Shown: piece by piece, positions 19,701-26,336 of the stretch
Layout of the letters: each line of letters begins with the position of its first letter
Numbering within the stretch: position 1 is the stretch's first letter
Source of the DNA: Limiplasma sp045538465
GTDB taxonomy: Bacteria > Bacillota > Clostridia > Christensenellales > Aristaeellaceae
DNA: 37,642 nt
NCBI GenBank assembly: GCA_045538465.1
Contig: JAZSRK010000057.1
Coordinates: forward strand, 1-37,642
Direction: 5' to 3'
The notes under the pieces: generated by a model
Seen by the model: the letters and a program-made list of their open reading frames with translations, nothing else
Database searches by the model: none
What the model was told of the DNA's origin: nothing
Made by a program: the position numbers and the translations under genes

Positions 19701-22700
19701 GAACATACCTGTTAATGAAGTGATATTGGATGTATTGAAGTTAGCAACATTCAATGTCTCAAGGGCATAGCAATTTTTGAACATGTTATTGGCGGTTGTT
19801 AATGCCGGGGTTCTCCATTTGCTTATATCAAGATTGTTCAGCGCTTTGCAATCAAGGAACATAGCATTCATGTCGGTAACATTGCTTACATTCCATGTTG
19901 AAATATCCAGCGTTTCCATTTGGGTATTACCATTAAACAACTTAGACAACGAGGTCAGGTTGCTGGTATCCATCTTGGAAAGATCTGCTTCTTTCAAATT
20001 GGTGAGGCCATCAAACCAGATTGCAGTACCATTAGAAAGTGCATTCGGTTTGAAACCATCAAGCATTTCTATTTTTTCAACACTCGAAATATATGCCCAA
20101 TTGGAAGGCTGTTGGGACGAACTCCCCCCGGCTTCCTGTTGTGTCAGTCGCCAATAGTTGGTGCCATCCGTAGTAGCAGTAGTATGGATGAAAGCATAAT
20201 CGAACGTTACCGTATTGCCATCAGTAAGGGTATAAGTCTTGCCATCTTCCGATGTACCACGTAGGAAAGTTAACGTTTTTCCATCCGCTGACAAACGTGC
20301 AATCGGCGTACTGGCTGCGATCTCTGCATCGGTCATAGTGTAGTAACCCGTGCTGGGAGAAACGCTGCCCGCAGCTGCCACAAACGACCGCAGACCATCC
20401 TGCTCCCGGATCAACTGAGAAGTGGTGGGAGATGCTTCGGACAGTTCGTATTCAATTTCCTCAGGCAGACCTTCGCCGGTAAAGCGCACCTTGAAGGTAA
20501 ACTCCTGATCGGGGTCTACAACATCGCCTTCAATATGCTTTTCTACCTTCAAATTGCCGGGCTTTGCAGCGTTGGTAAACACAGGGGTCGCATCCGCACC
20601 GGTCGCGTCCTTGTATTGCTGCTCAAAGCCGATGGTGCCGTCGCCGTTATCCTTCAAAGTGATGGATACGGTATAGACGGTGTCATCATATTCCAGATCA
20701 TCATCCGCATTGGCGGGCACGATCTCTTTTATCTCATAGGTAATAACGGCAGGGTTCTCGGGGTCGGCGCTCAGATCATCGCTGGTAAAGGTGAGGTTTT
20801 CAAACACGATCTCGCCGTCTGCATTGTTCTTGGCAGTGGCCACAGGGGTGCTGTTGCCCTGCTCGTACAGACCAAACTCAAACTGGTCTGCTGCCAGCGT
20901 GCCGCCGTTGAGCACCTTCCAAGCCATTACAGAGGTGCTGCCTTCGGCCGCATATTCGTTTTCAAACTTTACATCGCTTACATCCACCACAGCGCCGGAT
21001 GCATCCTTGTAGACCACATTGGCGGCAAGGGTGCCATCGCCGTTATCCTCAACGGTAACGGTGGCGGTATATACTGCATCCGAATAGGTGATGCCGCCAG
21101 CGCCATCGTTTACTTCGCTCAGCTGGTAAACGAAGGTCTTGCCCACATCTGCGCCGGTATACGAAATGGTGGCGAACTGCACAGCACCGGTGCTTGCGCC
21201 ATTCTCAGCCTCGCCCGCTTGGTTGAAGCCGGAATAAACCGTGCCGCTGCCGCCCTCAGTGATATCCACCATCTGGAAGGAGAACTGACCCTTGCGCAGT
21301 GCGCCGCCATTGAGCACCTTGGTGGCTGCCAGAGAAACGCTGCCGGAAGCGCTGTAAGCATTCACAAACGCTGCCTGAGCGGTCTCGTTGGTAATGATGG
21401 TGCCCTCGGCGCCCGCAGCGCTCTGCTGGCTGTAGCCAGCAGCCGAACCTTCGCTTACACGATAGGTGCTTTCGGTGGGCAGGTTTTCTACCAGCAGCTT
21501 CTGGTTGCCCTTGAGGGTAAAGGTACTGTTACAGGTGACCGTAGTGGTGGATAGCTCTACCCAGCTGCCGTTCTGCTCTTCCAGCAGGGTGGCAGGGTAA
21601 GGATCCATCAGCGGTGCGCCTTCTTTGCCCAGCAGTACCAGTGTGAAGGTAAACTCCTTCTGAGAGCTCTGCTCGGTGCCGCCGCTTACCGCTTTGCTGA
21701 TCTCCAGCGCGCCGTAAGGGCTGTAGGTATTGATGATATCGTAGCTGCTATCGTCGTAGGTGGGCACGTAGCCGGATACATAATTTTCGGTAACGGTATA
21801 TTCATACTCGCGGCCGCCGGCTTCGTACTTATCCAGATCTTCGATCTTCCAAACCCAATCGCCGTTGCTGTTGGGCTTTACCTGCATGCTCTTGATGCTC
21901 TCGCCATCGCGGAGCAGATTTACCATGATGTATGCAGGGCGGGTATTGGCCATATTGTCGTTATCTACCCAATACTTGTGCCCTTCGATGGTCACTTTTT
22001 CGTTCAAGTGGGTATTGGTAATGGTGTACTCGGTATCACCGGTATTCTTGACGGTATAGGTGTAACCCTCGATGGGTTCCTCGGTAAAGGTGTAGAGGTA
22101 GGGCGTGCCATTCTCGTCCACCACATCCACCTGCAGGAAGGTGTACTTCCACTCGTTGCCCTCATTCAGCTCTGCGGTGAGGGGCGCGCCATCTGGATCC
22201 TCTACAGGGCTGAAGGCACCGTGGGTGCCCACGGGCTTGCGCATCAAAGTAACGGTGGCAGCATCGGGGCGCAGACCATCGTGGTCGTTATCGTCGTTCC
22301 ATACCTTTACTACGCTCACCTGTCCGGGAATGATGCCCACACGGGTATAGTCGTTGCGGGTCATCTTGCGGTGGGAGGCGCCAATGCTGCTGGCATCGCT
22401 CTGGGTAGAGATGATGCGGGCATTGTTGAAGGCATACATGTTGTTTTCGGCATCGCCGGCGGCTTCCCAATCGATCAGGTCGCCGTTGTGGGCATAAGCG
22501 CCCTTGGCATGCCATGCATCAGGGTCGCCGTTATCATCCGGCGCCACCATGTGCAGGTAGGCGGTCATGTCTTCGCCGGGCATGAGCACAAAGTCGGCAC
22601 CGGCGGCATCCTTGCTGGCATCGATCGCGATAGCGGTAACGTTCACACCGGCGGGCACGGTCCACTTGCCGCTGGCATCCAGCTCTACCCGGTTCCAGGC

Positions 22701-25700
22701 AGAGTTGCCTTCCAGCACATAGTAGCCGGAGTTGACCAATGCATCCATCTCGGCATCGGAGGGATTGGGGCTGGTATCTTCAAACTGCAGGTTTTCTACG
22801 GTGGAGTAATACAGCACGGGTGCTGCGCCTGCCGCCACAAACTCGGAGGCATCCACAGAAAGCAGCGTGCCGCGCCACTGACCCTTGCCCTGCCAGTCGC
22901 CGAACCAGTCTTTCTTGCTTTCCCGGTCTTCAAAATCGGCGGCCTTGGTGGCGTCGCTTTCTTCATCATCGGCGGGGTCGGGGATATCGTAGTTTTCAAT
23001 GCTGTCGTAGAGAATGATGTCCTTGGTCTGGGTCTGGTCGGTGCTGGATACCTTGAGACGGTAGGTATACTTCTGGCCTTCGTATACCGTTACCTGATCC
23101 TGACCATCCAGACCCTGCGTCCACAGACCCACCAAGTCGTTGGATACGCTTTTGGCCAGACCGGAGAGGGCATACATGTTCACGTTGATCACGTTCTGGG
23201 CTTCACCGTAGACGAAGCGGTTTTCATCGGTGGTGGGGTCCAAATCGGTCATGGCGTTGGCGATCTCGTTGTTCCATTGGGGGGTGGTGGTGTTCATGCC
23301 GCCGCGGGGGTTATCCGGTTCGCCGGTCTCGTTTTCCACGCTGCCCAGCATGCCGCCCGGCAGGTCGGAGGTAGACTCGAAAGCGATATAGTTATTCAGG
23401 TTTTGTCCAAGGGTACGTGCATCCGACCAAGGATACACGGCATCAAACTTCAGGGTGAGCACATCCTGATAGCCGTCATCCGTATATTCGGGCACGGGGG
23501 TCAGGTCGGCTTCTACCACCAGCAGGATGCGGCCGGTATTCTTGTAGTTGGGAATGGTGTATGCGCTGATGATGGTATCATTCTCGCGCAGGGTGATGGT
23601 ATCCAGCTTGGGCACCACGCCGGGAGGCAGCAGATCGTACCAGATACCGGATTCTTCGGCAGGAATGATGTTGTTGGCAACGGCAGTGCTGTACTCCTCC
23701 GGGTCGGTCAGGTTGCTCTGCTCATACACATTGGCGCTATAGTGCAGCACGGCCTGCTGGGCTACGGTGTCGTTATCGGTAACGGCATCGTATTCCAGAG
23801 ACTTATCCATGGTAACGCCATAGCTGGTGCCGCTGATGGTGGCACGGGAGGAATCGTAGAAGGTATCCTCATCGTTGAGGCGCTGGCCATTGGGAGACTG
23901 CTCGAGGCCTACCCAACCGTCCACATCCATGCGCACATCGTTCTTAAACTTGGTGGAGGCGTTGTCGTCTTCGGCCATCAGTCTTTCAGCCACGGCCACC
24001 ACCTTTGCGGAGGGCTTGAGCTGGATGTGGTCAAATACATCCCATTCCACGGCAGCCACTTCGCAGGGACTTACAGTCTGGCCGCCAAACACGTTGCTTA
24101 CAAAGGTGTGGCGGGTCTGTACAGCGTTTTCGGGGAAATAGATGAAGTTGCCCTGATGAGGGGTGGCTTTGGCGGTAACACCTTCGCCCAGCTCCACAAA
24201 GGTCAGTTGACCCTTGCCGTCGGTGCCCCACTGGGCCGTACCGGCATAGTGCCACATGCCGTTTTCATCCATGTATTCGATCTTCAGATCGGGCACGGGC
24301 AGGCTGGCATCCCGCTCGTAGCCGCAGGCGCCGGTGCTGGTAATGCCGTAGCGGTACAGGTAGGGATTGCGGATCTCCATGGCGGTGATCTGGTAATCCT
24401 CATAGGTAAGGGGCACGCCGTCAAAATCGAAGAAGGTCTGGTAGTCTTCTACAGCCTGCCGCCAGCCGACGATGCCGTACTCTTCGGGGTCTTCCGCAGG
24501 GCTCTCGTTGCCTGTAAAGGTAGCCTCGGTGGTCCAGGGGTAGCCGTAACCTACCGTACGGATCCAGAAACGCATATCGGTATTCATGCCCAGCAGCAGC
24601 TGGTTGAGACCGAAGCCGTAGTTATGATCCTTATCGTAAATGATCTCGGTATACTTGAATACTTCAAAGTGACCGGTGGGCTTTTCCCACTGCATGGGGG
24701 CAAAGTCCACATGAGCGGTAGCGGGAACGACGGATTCTTCCTTATTGTCGGTAATGGGGGCAGTGATCTTGCCATCCGCTTCTTCTACGATCCAATCGAT
24801 GGTGTTGAAGATGCGATAATTCTTGGTGGCATCGTCCTCATCGGCATATTCGAACTGATCGCGGGGATACGCCGTCCAGCAATAAATGGTGTGTTCAAAA
24901 TTCTGTTTGGTGTCTTCGCAATAGTCGTTTTCAAAGAAGATGATCTCTTTTTCATTATCGGTGGGTATGGGAGAAACATCGCGCCAGCCAAGGAAAATGC
25001 CGTCCACGACTTTCTGCCCAACGGTGGAGCCGTTCATCAAATAAGCAGCCGATTCGGTCTCCACAGCCTTGAGGGTAAAGGGCTGGCTGCCCTCGTGGTA
25101 CACATAGCTGTACCAGCCAACGTATACATAATCGGAGGGATCGGTACCGGCGGGCAAATTGGCCAGCAGCTCTTCGGGCACGCCTACCGGTACGCCATCG
25201 TGCAAGTCGCCGTTGTTATCGCTCTTATAGGCAGACTTTACGTGGGAATAGGTATCCACATAAGCATTCAGCTTGTCAGATTCCAGATAGATCAGGTTGC
25301 CCTGATTGGTGGTCACCTCTACACGGGCCGAAACAGGCTCGCTGGCTGCCATATCCACCACGTCCAGCGGGTTCACGTTTTCGATGGTGAACTGGAAGGT
25401 GGCAGTGGAGGTAGCGCCTACTGTGGACGTATTGGTGATGACGTACTCATCGCCTTCCAGCGTCCAGTTGAACTCCGCCTTGGTGGAGGGAGCTTGCGGC
25501 ACGGGCAAAGCCAACGTATCGACAAATACGGTAGGATCGACGATGCCCACGTTGCTTGCATCGTACTGCCGGCCATGGATGACCTGTGCAGGAATGCGCA
25601 GCACGATATCTCCGGGCTCGTAATCGTACTGTCCGGAGAAGGCCACTTCCACCTGATACTTCATCGAAACAGGATCGACCGTGGGGGCAGCCACATACAG

Positions 25701-25958
25701 ATCTTTCACGCTAGATGCCCAATAGCCATCCGGCGTCTGACCCTTGCAGTCGGTGGTGCTGTCCTCGGTCACCCAGAAGATCTTGATGTTCTCGATCTTC
25801 GAGCCGTCCGCTTCGTTGTTGCTGGCTGCGACTGCTACAACCGAAGGCATAAACTGCGTGCCGAACTGCACACCGGTATCAATGACCGGTGCTGCCACCA
25901 TCAGCATGCTCAACAGTCCCGCTGCAATGCGCTTGAGGAGATTAACCTTGTTCTTCAT
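10761..25958 (-). CDS. Giant sortase-type cell-surface protein (CnaB, pilin-isopeptide, BspA-LRR, InlB repeats)
   Basis: This is a 5,065-residue putative adhesin. Residues 1-45 are a signal peptide. Residues 46 to about 1200 are a non-repetitive, probably ligand-binding head. From about 1205 a stalk begins, made of CnaB domains (starts near 1210, 1317, 3000, 3515, 4830, 4928), about ten Spy0128/FctA-like pilin isopeptide domains (pattern KxLxGxxLxxxxFxF) and DUF7601-like ITKTVxG domains. A BspA-type leucine-rich module (about 1965-2140) and an InlB-type repeat (about 2270-2350) interrupt it. Four 100-residue units repeat near 3730-4130. The C-terminus has the LPXTG variant VPDTG (10869-10883), a hydrophobic segment and KRKKRT, so wall anchoring by a sortase is expected. 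The ATG at 25958 is chosen over a TTG at 25973 because GGAG sits nine bases before it. Such domains typically form Lys-Asn/Asp isopeptide crosslinks. No sortase gene is nearby. Confidence 0.93.
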   Translation of the reverse strand: MKNKVNLLKRIAAGLLSMLMVAAPVIDTGVQFGTQFMPSVVAVAASNNEADGSKIENIKIFWVTEDSTTDCKGQTPDGYWASSVKDLYVAAPTVDPVSMKYQVEVAFSGQYDYEPGDIVLRIPAQVIHGRQYDASNVGIVDPTVFVDTLALPVPQAPSTKAEFNWTLEGDEYVITNTSTVGATSTATFQFTIENVNPLDVVDMAASEPVSARVEVTTNQGNLIYLESDKLNAYVDTYSHVKSAYKSDNNGDLHDGVPVGVPEELLANLPAGTDPSDYVYVGWYSYVYHEGSQPFTLKAVETESAAYLMNGSTVGQKVVDGIFLGWRDVSPIPTDNEKEIIFFENDYCEDTKQNFEHTIYCWTAYPRDQFEYADEDDATKNYRIFNTIDWIVEEADGKITAPITDNKEESVVPATAHVDFAPMQWEKPTGHFEVFKYTEIIYDKDHNYGFGLNQLLLGMNTDMRFWIRTVGYGYPWTTEATFTGNESPAEDPEEYGIVGWRQAVEDYQTFFDFDGVPLTYEDYQITAMEIRNPYLYRYGITSTGACGYERDASLPVPDLKIEYMDENGMWHYAGTAQWGTDGKGQLTFVELGEGVTAKATPHQGNFIYFPENAVQTRHTFVSNVFGGQTVSPCEVAAVEWDVFDHIQLKPSAKVVAVAERLMAEDDNASTKFKNDVRMDVDGWVGLEQSPNGQRLNDEDTFYDSSRATISGTSYGVTMDKSLEYDAVTDNDTVAQQAVLHYSANVYEQSNLTDPEEYSTAVANNIIPAEESGIWYDLLPPGVVPKLDTITLRENDTIISAYTIPNYKNTGRILLVVEADLTPVPEYTDDGYQDVLTLKFDAVYPWSDARTLGQNLNNYIAFESTSDLPGGMLGSVENETGEPDNPRGGMNTTTPQWNNEIANAMTDLDPTTDENRFVYGEAQNVINVNMYALSGLAKSVSNDLVGLWTQGLDGQDQVTVYEGQKYTYRLKVSSTDQTQTKDIILYDSIENYDIPDPADDEESDATKAADFEDRESKKDWFGDWQGKGQWRGTLLSVDASEFVAAGAAPVLYYSTVENLQFEDTSPNPSDAEMDALVNSGYYVLEGNSAWNRVELDASGKWTVPAGVNVTAIAIDASKDAAGADFVLMPGEDMTAYLHMVAPDDNGDPDAWHAKGAYAHNGDLIDWEAAGDAENNMYAFNNARIISTQSDASSIGASHRKMTRNDYTRVGIIPGQVSVVKVWNDDNDHDGLRPDAATVTLMRKPVGTHGAFSPVEDPDGAPLTAELNEGNEWKYTFLQVDVVDENGTPYLYTFTEEPIEGYTYTVKNTGDTEYTITNTHLNEKVTIEGHKYWVDNDNMANTRPAYIMVNLLRDGESIKSMQVKPNSNGDWVWKIEDLDKYEAGGREYEYTVTENYVSGYVPTYDDSSYDIINTYSPYGALEISKAVSGGTEQSSQKEFTFTLVLLGKEGAPLMDPYPATLLEEQNGSWVELSTTTVTCNSTFTLKGNQKLLVENLPTESTYRVSEGSAAGYSQQSAAGAEGTIITNETAQAAFVNAYSASGSVSLAATKVLNGGALRKGQFSFQMVDITEGGSGTVYSGFNQAGEAENGASTGAVQFATISYTGADVGKTFVYQLSEVNDGAGGITYSDAVYTATVTVEDNGDGTLAANVVYKDASGAVVDVSDVKFENEYAAEGSTSVMAWKVLNGGTLAADQFEFGLYEQGNSTPVATAKNNADGEIVFENLTFTSDDLSADPENPAVITYEIKEIVPANADDDLEYDDTVYTVSITLKDNGDGTIGFEQQYKDATGADATPVFTNAAKPGNLKVEKHIEGDVVDPDQEFTFKVRFTGEGLPEEIEYELSEASPTTSQLIREQDGLRSFVAAAGSVSPSTGYYTMTDAEIAASTPIARLSADGKTLTFLRGTSEDGKTYTLTDGNTVTFDYAFIHTTATTDGTNYWRLTQQEAGGSSSQQPSNWAYISSVEKIEMLDGFKPNALSNGTAIWFDGLTNLKEADLSKMDTSNLTSLSKLFNGNTQMETLDISTWNVSNVTDMNAMFLDCKALNNLDISKWRTPALTTANNMFKNCYALETLNVANFNTSNITSLTGMFQGCTSLGNLDMSGWDTSKVTNFSFMFAECCNMSRIDVSSFNTKSCTDFRYMFYLGKMPSNYTTTPGTFSAPPEGRELILGSNFDTSKALSQPAVNTQGFVGSYTGTFGTTQTVVSCFDKVTISDTTRVHSSNTMPGAPGNGFGDYTGHWVMEGNPSAEPVSNKDLFQEGGHAGTWIWEVKEAAYTLNFLPGDGATGTMSPMEGVPAEALTVTNGFKRFGYNFAGFVDETGNEFAVNTDGKTVTIPANTYADGTHTLTAQWTKIDTNVEIVDGVLTFTLHDGEAATFPNLPAGTTYEVWEETPSGWELVNSTNTEGTIPSNQTVTATFYNEYNEEITGVDVVLRASKLMDGEVPEAEQFSFLLTYPDGTTTQTKSNSASGAVVFDAITFDTAGEYVYKITEVKGNDNSIKYDNTTYLATVKVENVDGQLSATVKYRIQYGSQLSAPPVFQNTSKPGTLWISKQVSGAPDIAKDTEFTVQMSFTKDNQPWSGTIKHGNNDVVVTNGVCTMKIKGSSSIGLSNIPAGVKYEVKEIGTYPGWTLDTDVETGTIAANVNTFLTFTNTYAATGSYVITAQKQLDGRTLTDGEFTFGLYKNGSLVETVTNSADGSIRFSQIDATSAGTVNYVIKELPGSDSTIEYDGGSVDVAVVLTDDGQGRLVPAITYTKKDKNGTATGSEAVFTNDVKPGSISIDKTVVGATANSQSVFNFTMALTDAEGAQLTDAQQIGYAYDQGTGTVSIQGSTVSFTLEDGQKITFSNLTDGTQYTITEEAAPGFTTTSTGATGQVAANEESTASFTNSYDASGEYSFAATKNLTGKELAADQFTFMLMDESGYALQSATNAADGSITFSPLYFTLDDVGTKTYKVSERNSGVAGYTYDSTIHTITLNIVDAGDGTLTITDNLPAEGITFDNTYSNETEFTVSKKWLDNSNQYGLRPESIIVTLMQNGQPMTDYTNFQITGAADSDEWTYTFENLPSFDEATNEPYVYTVAEQEVPGYASSKVTDENGTTITNAALGMLSLTKYEQYEDTSLEFEFQITFTRNGQPYTEDIDCLVDGATETLTAEDGVYTVYLAHDENIQLIGLPIGMEYTIEETPEPYYVPSIEGDAEGTIQRGNNAVVFNNDYTAVININKVVLDHAGNELDVDDPRAQQDFSFQLTLTDPQGEPLTMPLCILDPETWEYTDDYINSNGGVYEFTLSGSEYVTLAGMPVGTRYQLVEEDCAGYTQAVAEDSSPMSGTLEYDINSEYMIDIYVENTFSAEGTFTIPGTKLVDGVPATDEVFQFVISSTSAPNGGGGKFGASGLVEPEAPSDVPTTDDWELLEAPTNDEADSIAATVNNDGSAINFGEIVFNANAIGDQWFMLYEVPDNTNNYAEDLNTFYVHVKFDYPVDGDGNYIYDGTLVASIIEVQDGTGSTVTVDDIEFDNTLNDVSAEFEKVWSNIDGTAAAPVNATVTFELLLNGTATGKTVTLDGTADTAPTGNAIAGYEYEPWKVKFVNLPNMVNVEKDGVVVFTEAEYTVQETAGYTGYTGTVSQDGSTVTNTQDSGSLKITKTATGNTVPAGATFTITGPNNYNETVTYAQFTNGVYTLSDLPVGTYTVTENATSAAVANYSLIITGSGSTAAVEKDGTAEVSITHTYTQDVGSLKITKTVVGAPTDADLSGLSFTITGPDGYSETVTYADFGNGAYTLDNLPVGEYTVTEDEASAAVTNYTLVVTGSGSTAEVEKGGTAEVAITNTYTQDVGSLTITKTVVGAPADADLSGLSFTITGPDGYSETVTYANFENGVYTLDNLPVGEYTVTEDEASAAVTNYTLVVTGSGSTAEVEKGGTAEVAITNTYTQDVGSLKITKTVNGAPADANLSGLSFTITGPNGYSETVTYADFENGVYTLDNLPVGEYTVTEDEASAAVTNYTLTVTGNDATVQVPKDDTVDVTIENTYVQDVGNLTITKTFEGAPADTDLSGLSFTITGPDGYSETVTYADFENGAYTLDNLPVGEYTVTEDEASAAVTNYTLVVTGSGSTAEVEKGGTAEVAITNTYTQDVGSLKITKTFEGTPVDADLSGLSFTISDGTTETTITYADFNADGEYVIENIPVETVYTVTETNAEGLIAGYVFIAGSSTTEGTATISKDEVAEIELVNTYEQYEATGEITFKGNKTIDGRALNDDDAFTFGVFEDGTEVVSGTSDVTGRITFDTIEYEVIGTDDSMLGEHIYTVKETSEDGEGITVDTNEYTVKVNVADNGDGTLSVTVLDDFDDPMALDFVNIYEAETRVDFTATKELDGRALAADQFSFELSGTNLATQTVTNDADGNVVFDPIVYTEDDAGMQFTYTLKEKTDAAAAGYTYDETVYTIQVLIVDDGKGNLTAEVTVKTAEVTGLSVDDIVFSNTYEASGSLALNGSKTVNGEAPAADEDALFSFRLLDGEGNPLQTVQNDNGTFTFEDLAYTEDDAGKTYQYKVIESSTTGSGYTLDDTEYAFSVTVTDNGDGTMLVTPTGMPAGGFAFDNTYEAEGELALTAQKLVNDETPEADQVFSFELIDEDGNVLQTKENVGETITFDAIPYTLEDVGEIVYTVKEATATSDTIKADDTEYTITVTIADNRNGTLAVTSECEADGEAADEIVFRNVKFAPLTISKTVVGSNTDTAFSFKVELTNADGSECTDTFTYTVTDASGTQVGEAQSLVSGGTIALKDGESAVISNTLPGTQYKVEEVENIAYTVKTNGQDGNAAEGTLPEEGAAVAFENTRKTTSLSVTKVWEGGYGGTIELVLYANGEKLESQPVYSNDGDTYSYANLPMYSDDGTPLTYAVKEKYMDGFMTIYVNEGEHESESNMVYDGGTIINRAATSIRVRKIWNGIPDGQPKPAITLHLYCNGTLMNKGTPTPDDDGWYEFKNLPVVYEGEQAVYTVVEVPMDGFTVTYLTPDMQEAPHAANGYTIVNTRVPDTGDDTPVGMLSTLMLGSGAGLGLLLLGYGISKRKKRT
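10869..10883 (-). other. Sortase recognition motif VPDTG
   Basis: The codons for Val-Pro-Asp-Thr-Gly precede a hydrophobic stretch (GLGLLLLGYG) and a basic tail, the standard layout of a cell-wall sorting signal. The first residue is Val instead of Leu. Confidence 0.8.
13571..14770 (-). repeat. Four tandem 300-bp coding repeats in the giant gene
   Basis: The string TGCCAACATCC recurs at 13571, 13871, 14171, 14471 and 14771, a period of exactly 300 bp or 100 codons. Long blocks are identical between copies, for example 13981-14040 and 14281-14340. Each unit encodes one ITKT...YSETVTYA...NLPVGEYTVTEDEAS...NTYTQ beta-sandwich domain. Diverged copies flank the block on both sides. Confidence 0.95.
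19330..20060 (-). other. BspA-type (DUF285) leucine-rich module inside the giant gene
   Basis: The minus strand encodes repeated units of the type DISTWNVSNVTDMNAMF, LNVANFNTSNITSLTGMF and LDMSGWDTSKVTNFSFMF. These match the BspA/DUF285 leucine-rich repeat used by many surface proteins. The DNA here is visibly more AT-rich than the flanking stalk domains. Confidence 0.88.
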
Positions 25959-25973
25959 TAGCTGCCACTCCAA

Positions 25974-26336
25974 TCAAAGGTGTTGGTAAGAACAATAACG
26001 ATGGATCAGGTCGTGAATGATTGCGAAAAACATGCGAAAAGGCGGTGTTTTCTTTTTACCGGGAGCACAGCGAAAACCATTGCAATACAAGGCTTGTAGA
26101 GCCATGCTGACAAGCATTTTTGCTGTAACTACATATAGAAACACCTATACCTATATATAGTATTACCTACATATAGTATCATACAATGTTTGGCAATAAA
26201 AGAGTTTTATTACTATTTCTTTAAAAAATTTTTCAAAGTGACCTTTGTTGAAAACTACCTATAAATATTATTTGTTATTTAATAGATCATTTAATTGTTA
26301 TATTTGTATAAATTCAAATCGTGTGCTCTATTTTCT
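25974..26336 (-). promoter_or_regulatory. AT-rich upstream region of the giant gene with tandem 16-bp motif
   Basis: This 363-base spacer has no gene. Two head-to-tail 16-bp copies, TACCTATATATAGTAT (26148-26163) and TACCTACATATAGTAT (26164-26179), are followed in the transcription direction by a partial copy CTACATATAG (26129-26138). The core CTATATATAG is palindromic. On the minus strand TATACT/TATAGT-like -10 candidates overlap these copies, so they are good operator candidates. The predicted leader is roughly 150-200 bases and includes a GCTTGT/ACAAGC hairpin (26092-26115). The 26200-26336 part is very AT-rich and shows no clear terminator for the preceding gene. Confidence 0.5.

Noticed and set aside
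15555..25961. Further long plus-strand frames (15555-19208, 20535-21554, 21978-25961)
   Set aside because: Same reason: shadows of the giant gene with no start signals and compositions that mirror the sense codons.
25974..26336. Known riboswitch in the giant gene leader
   Set aside because: I looked for cyclic-di-GMP and other common riboswitch cores and saw no matching conserved blocks.
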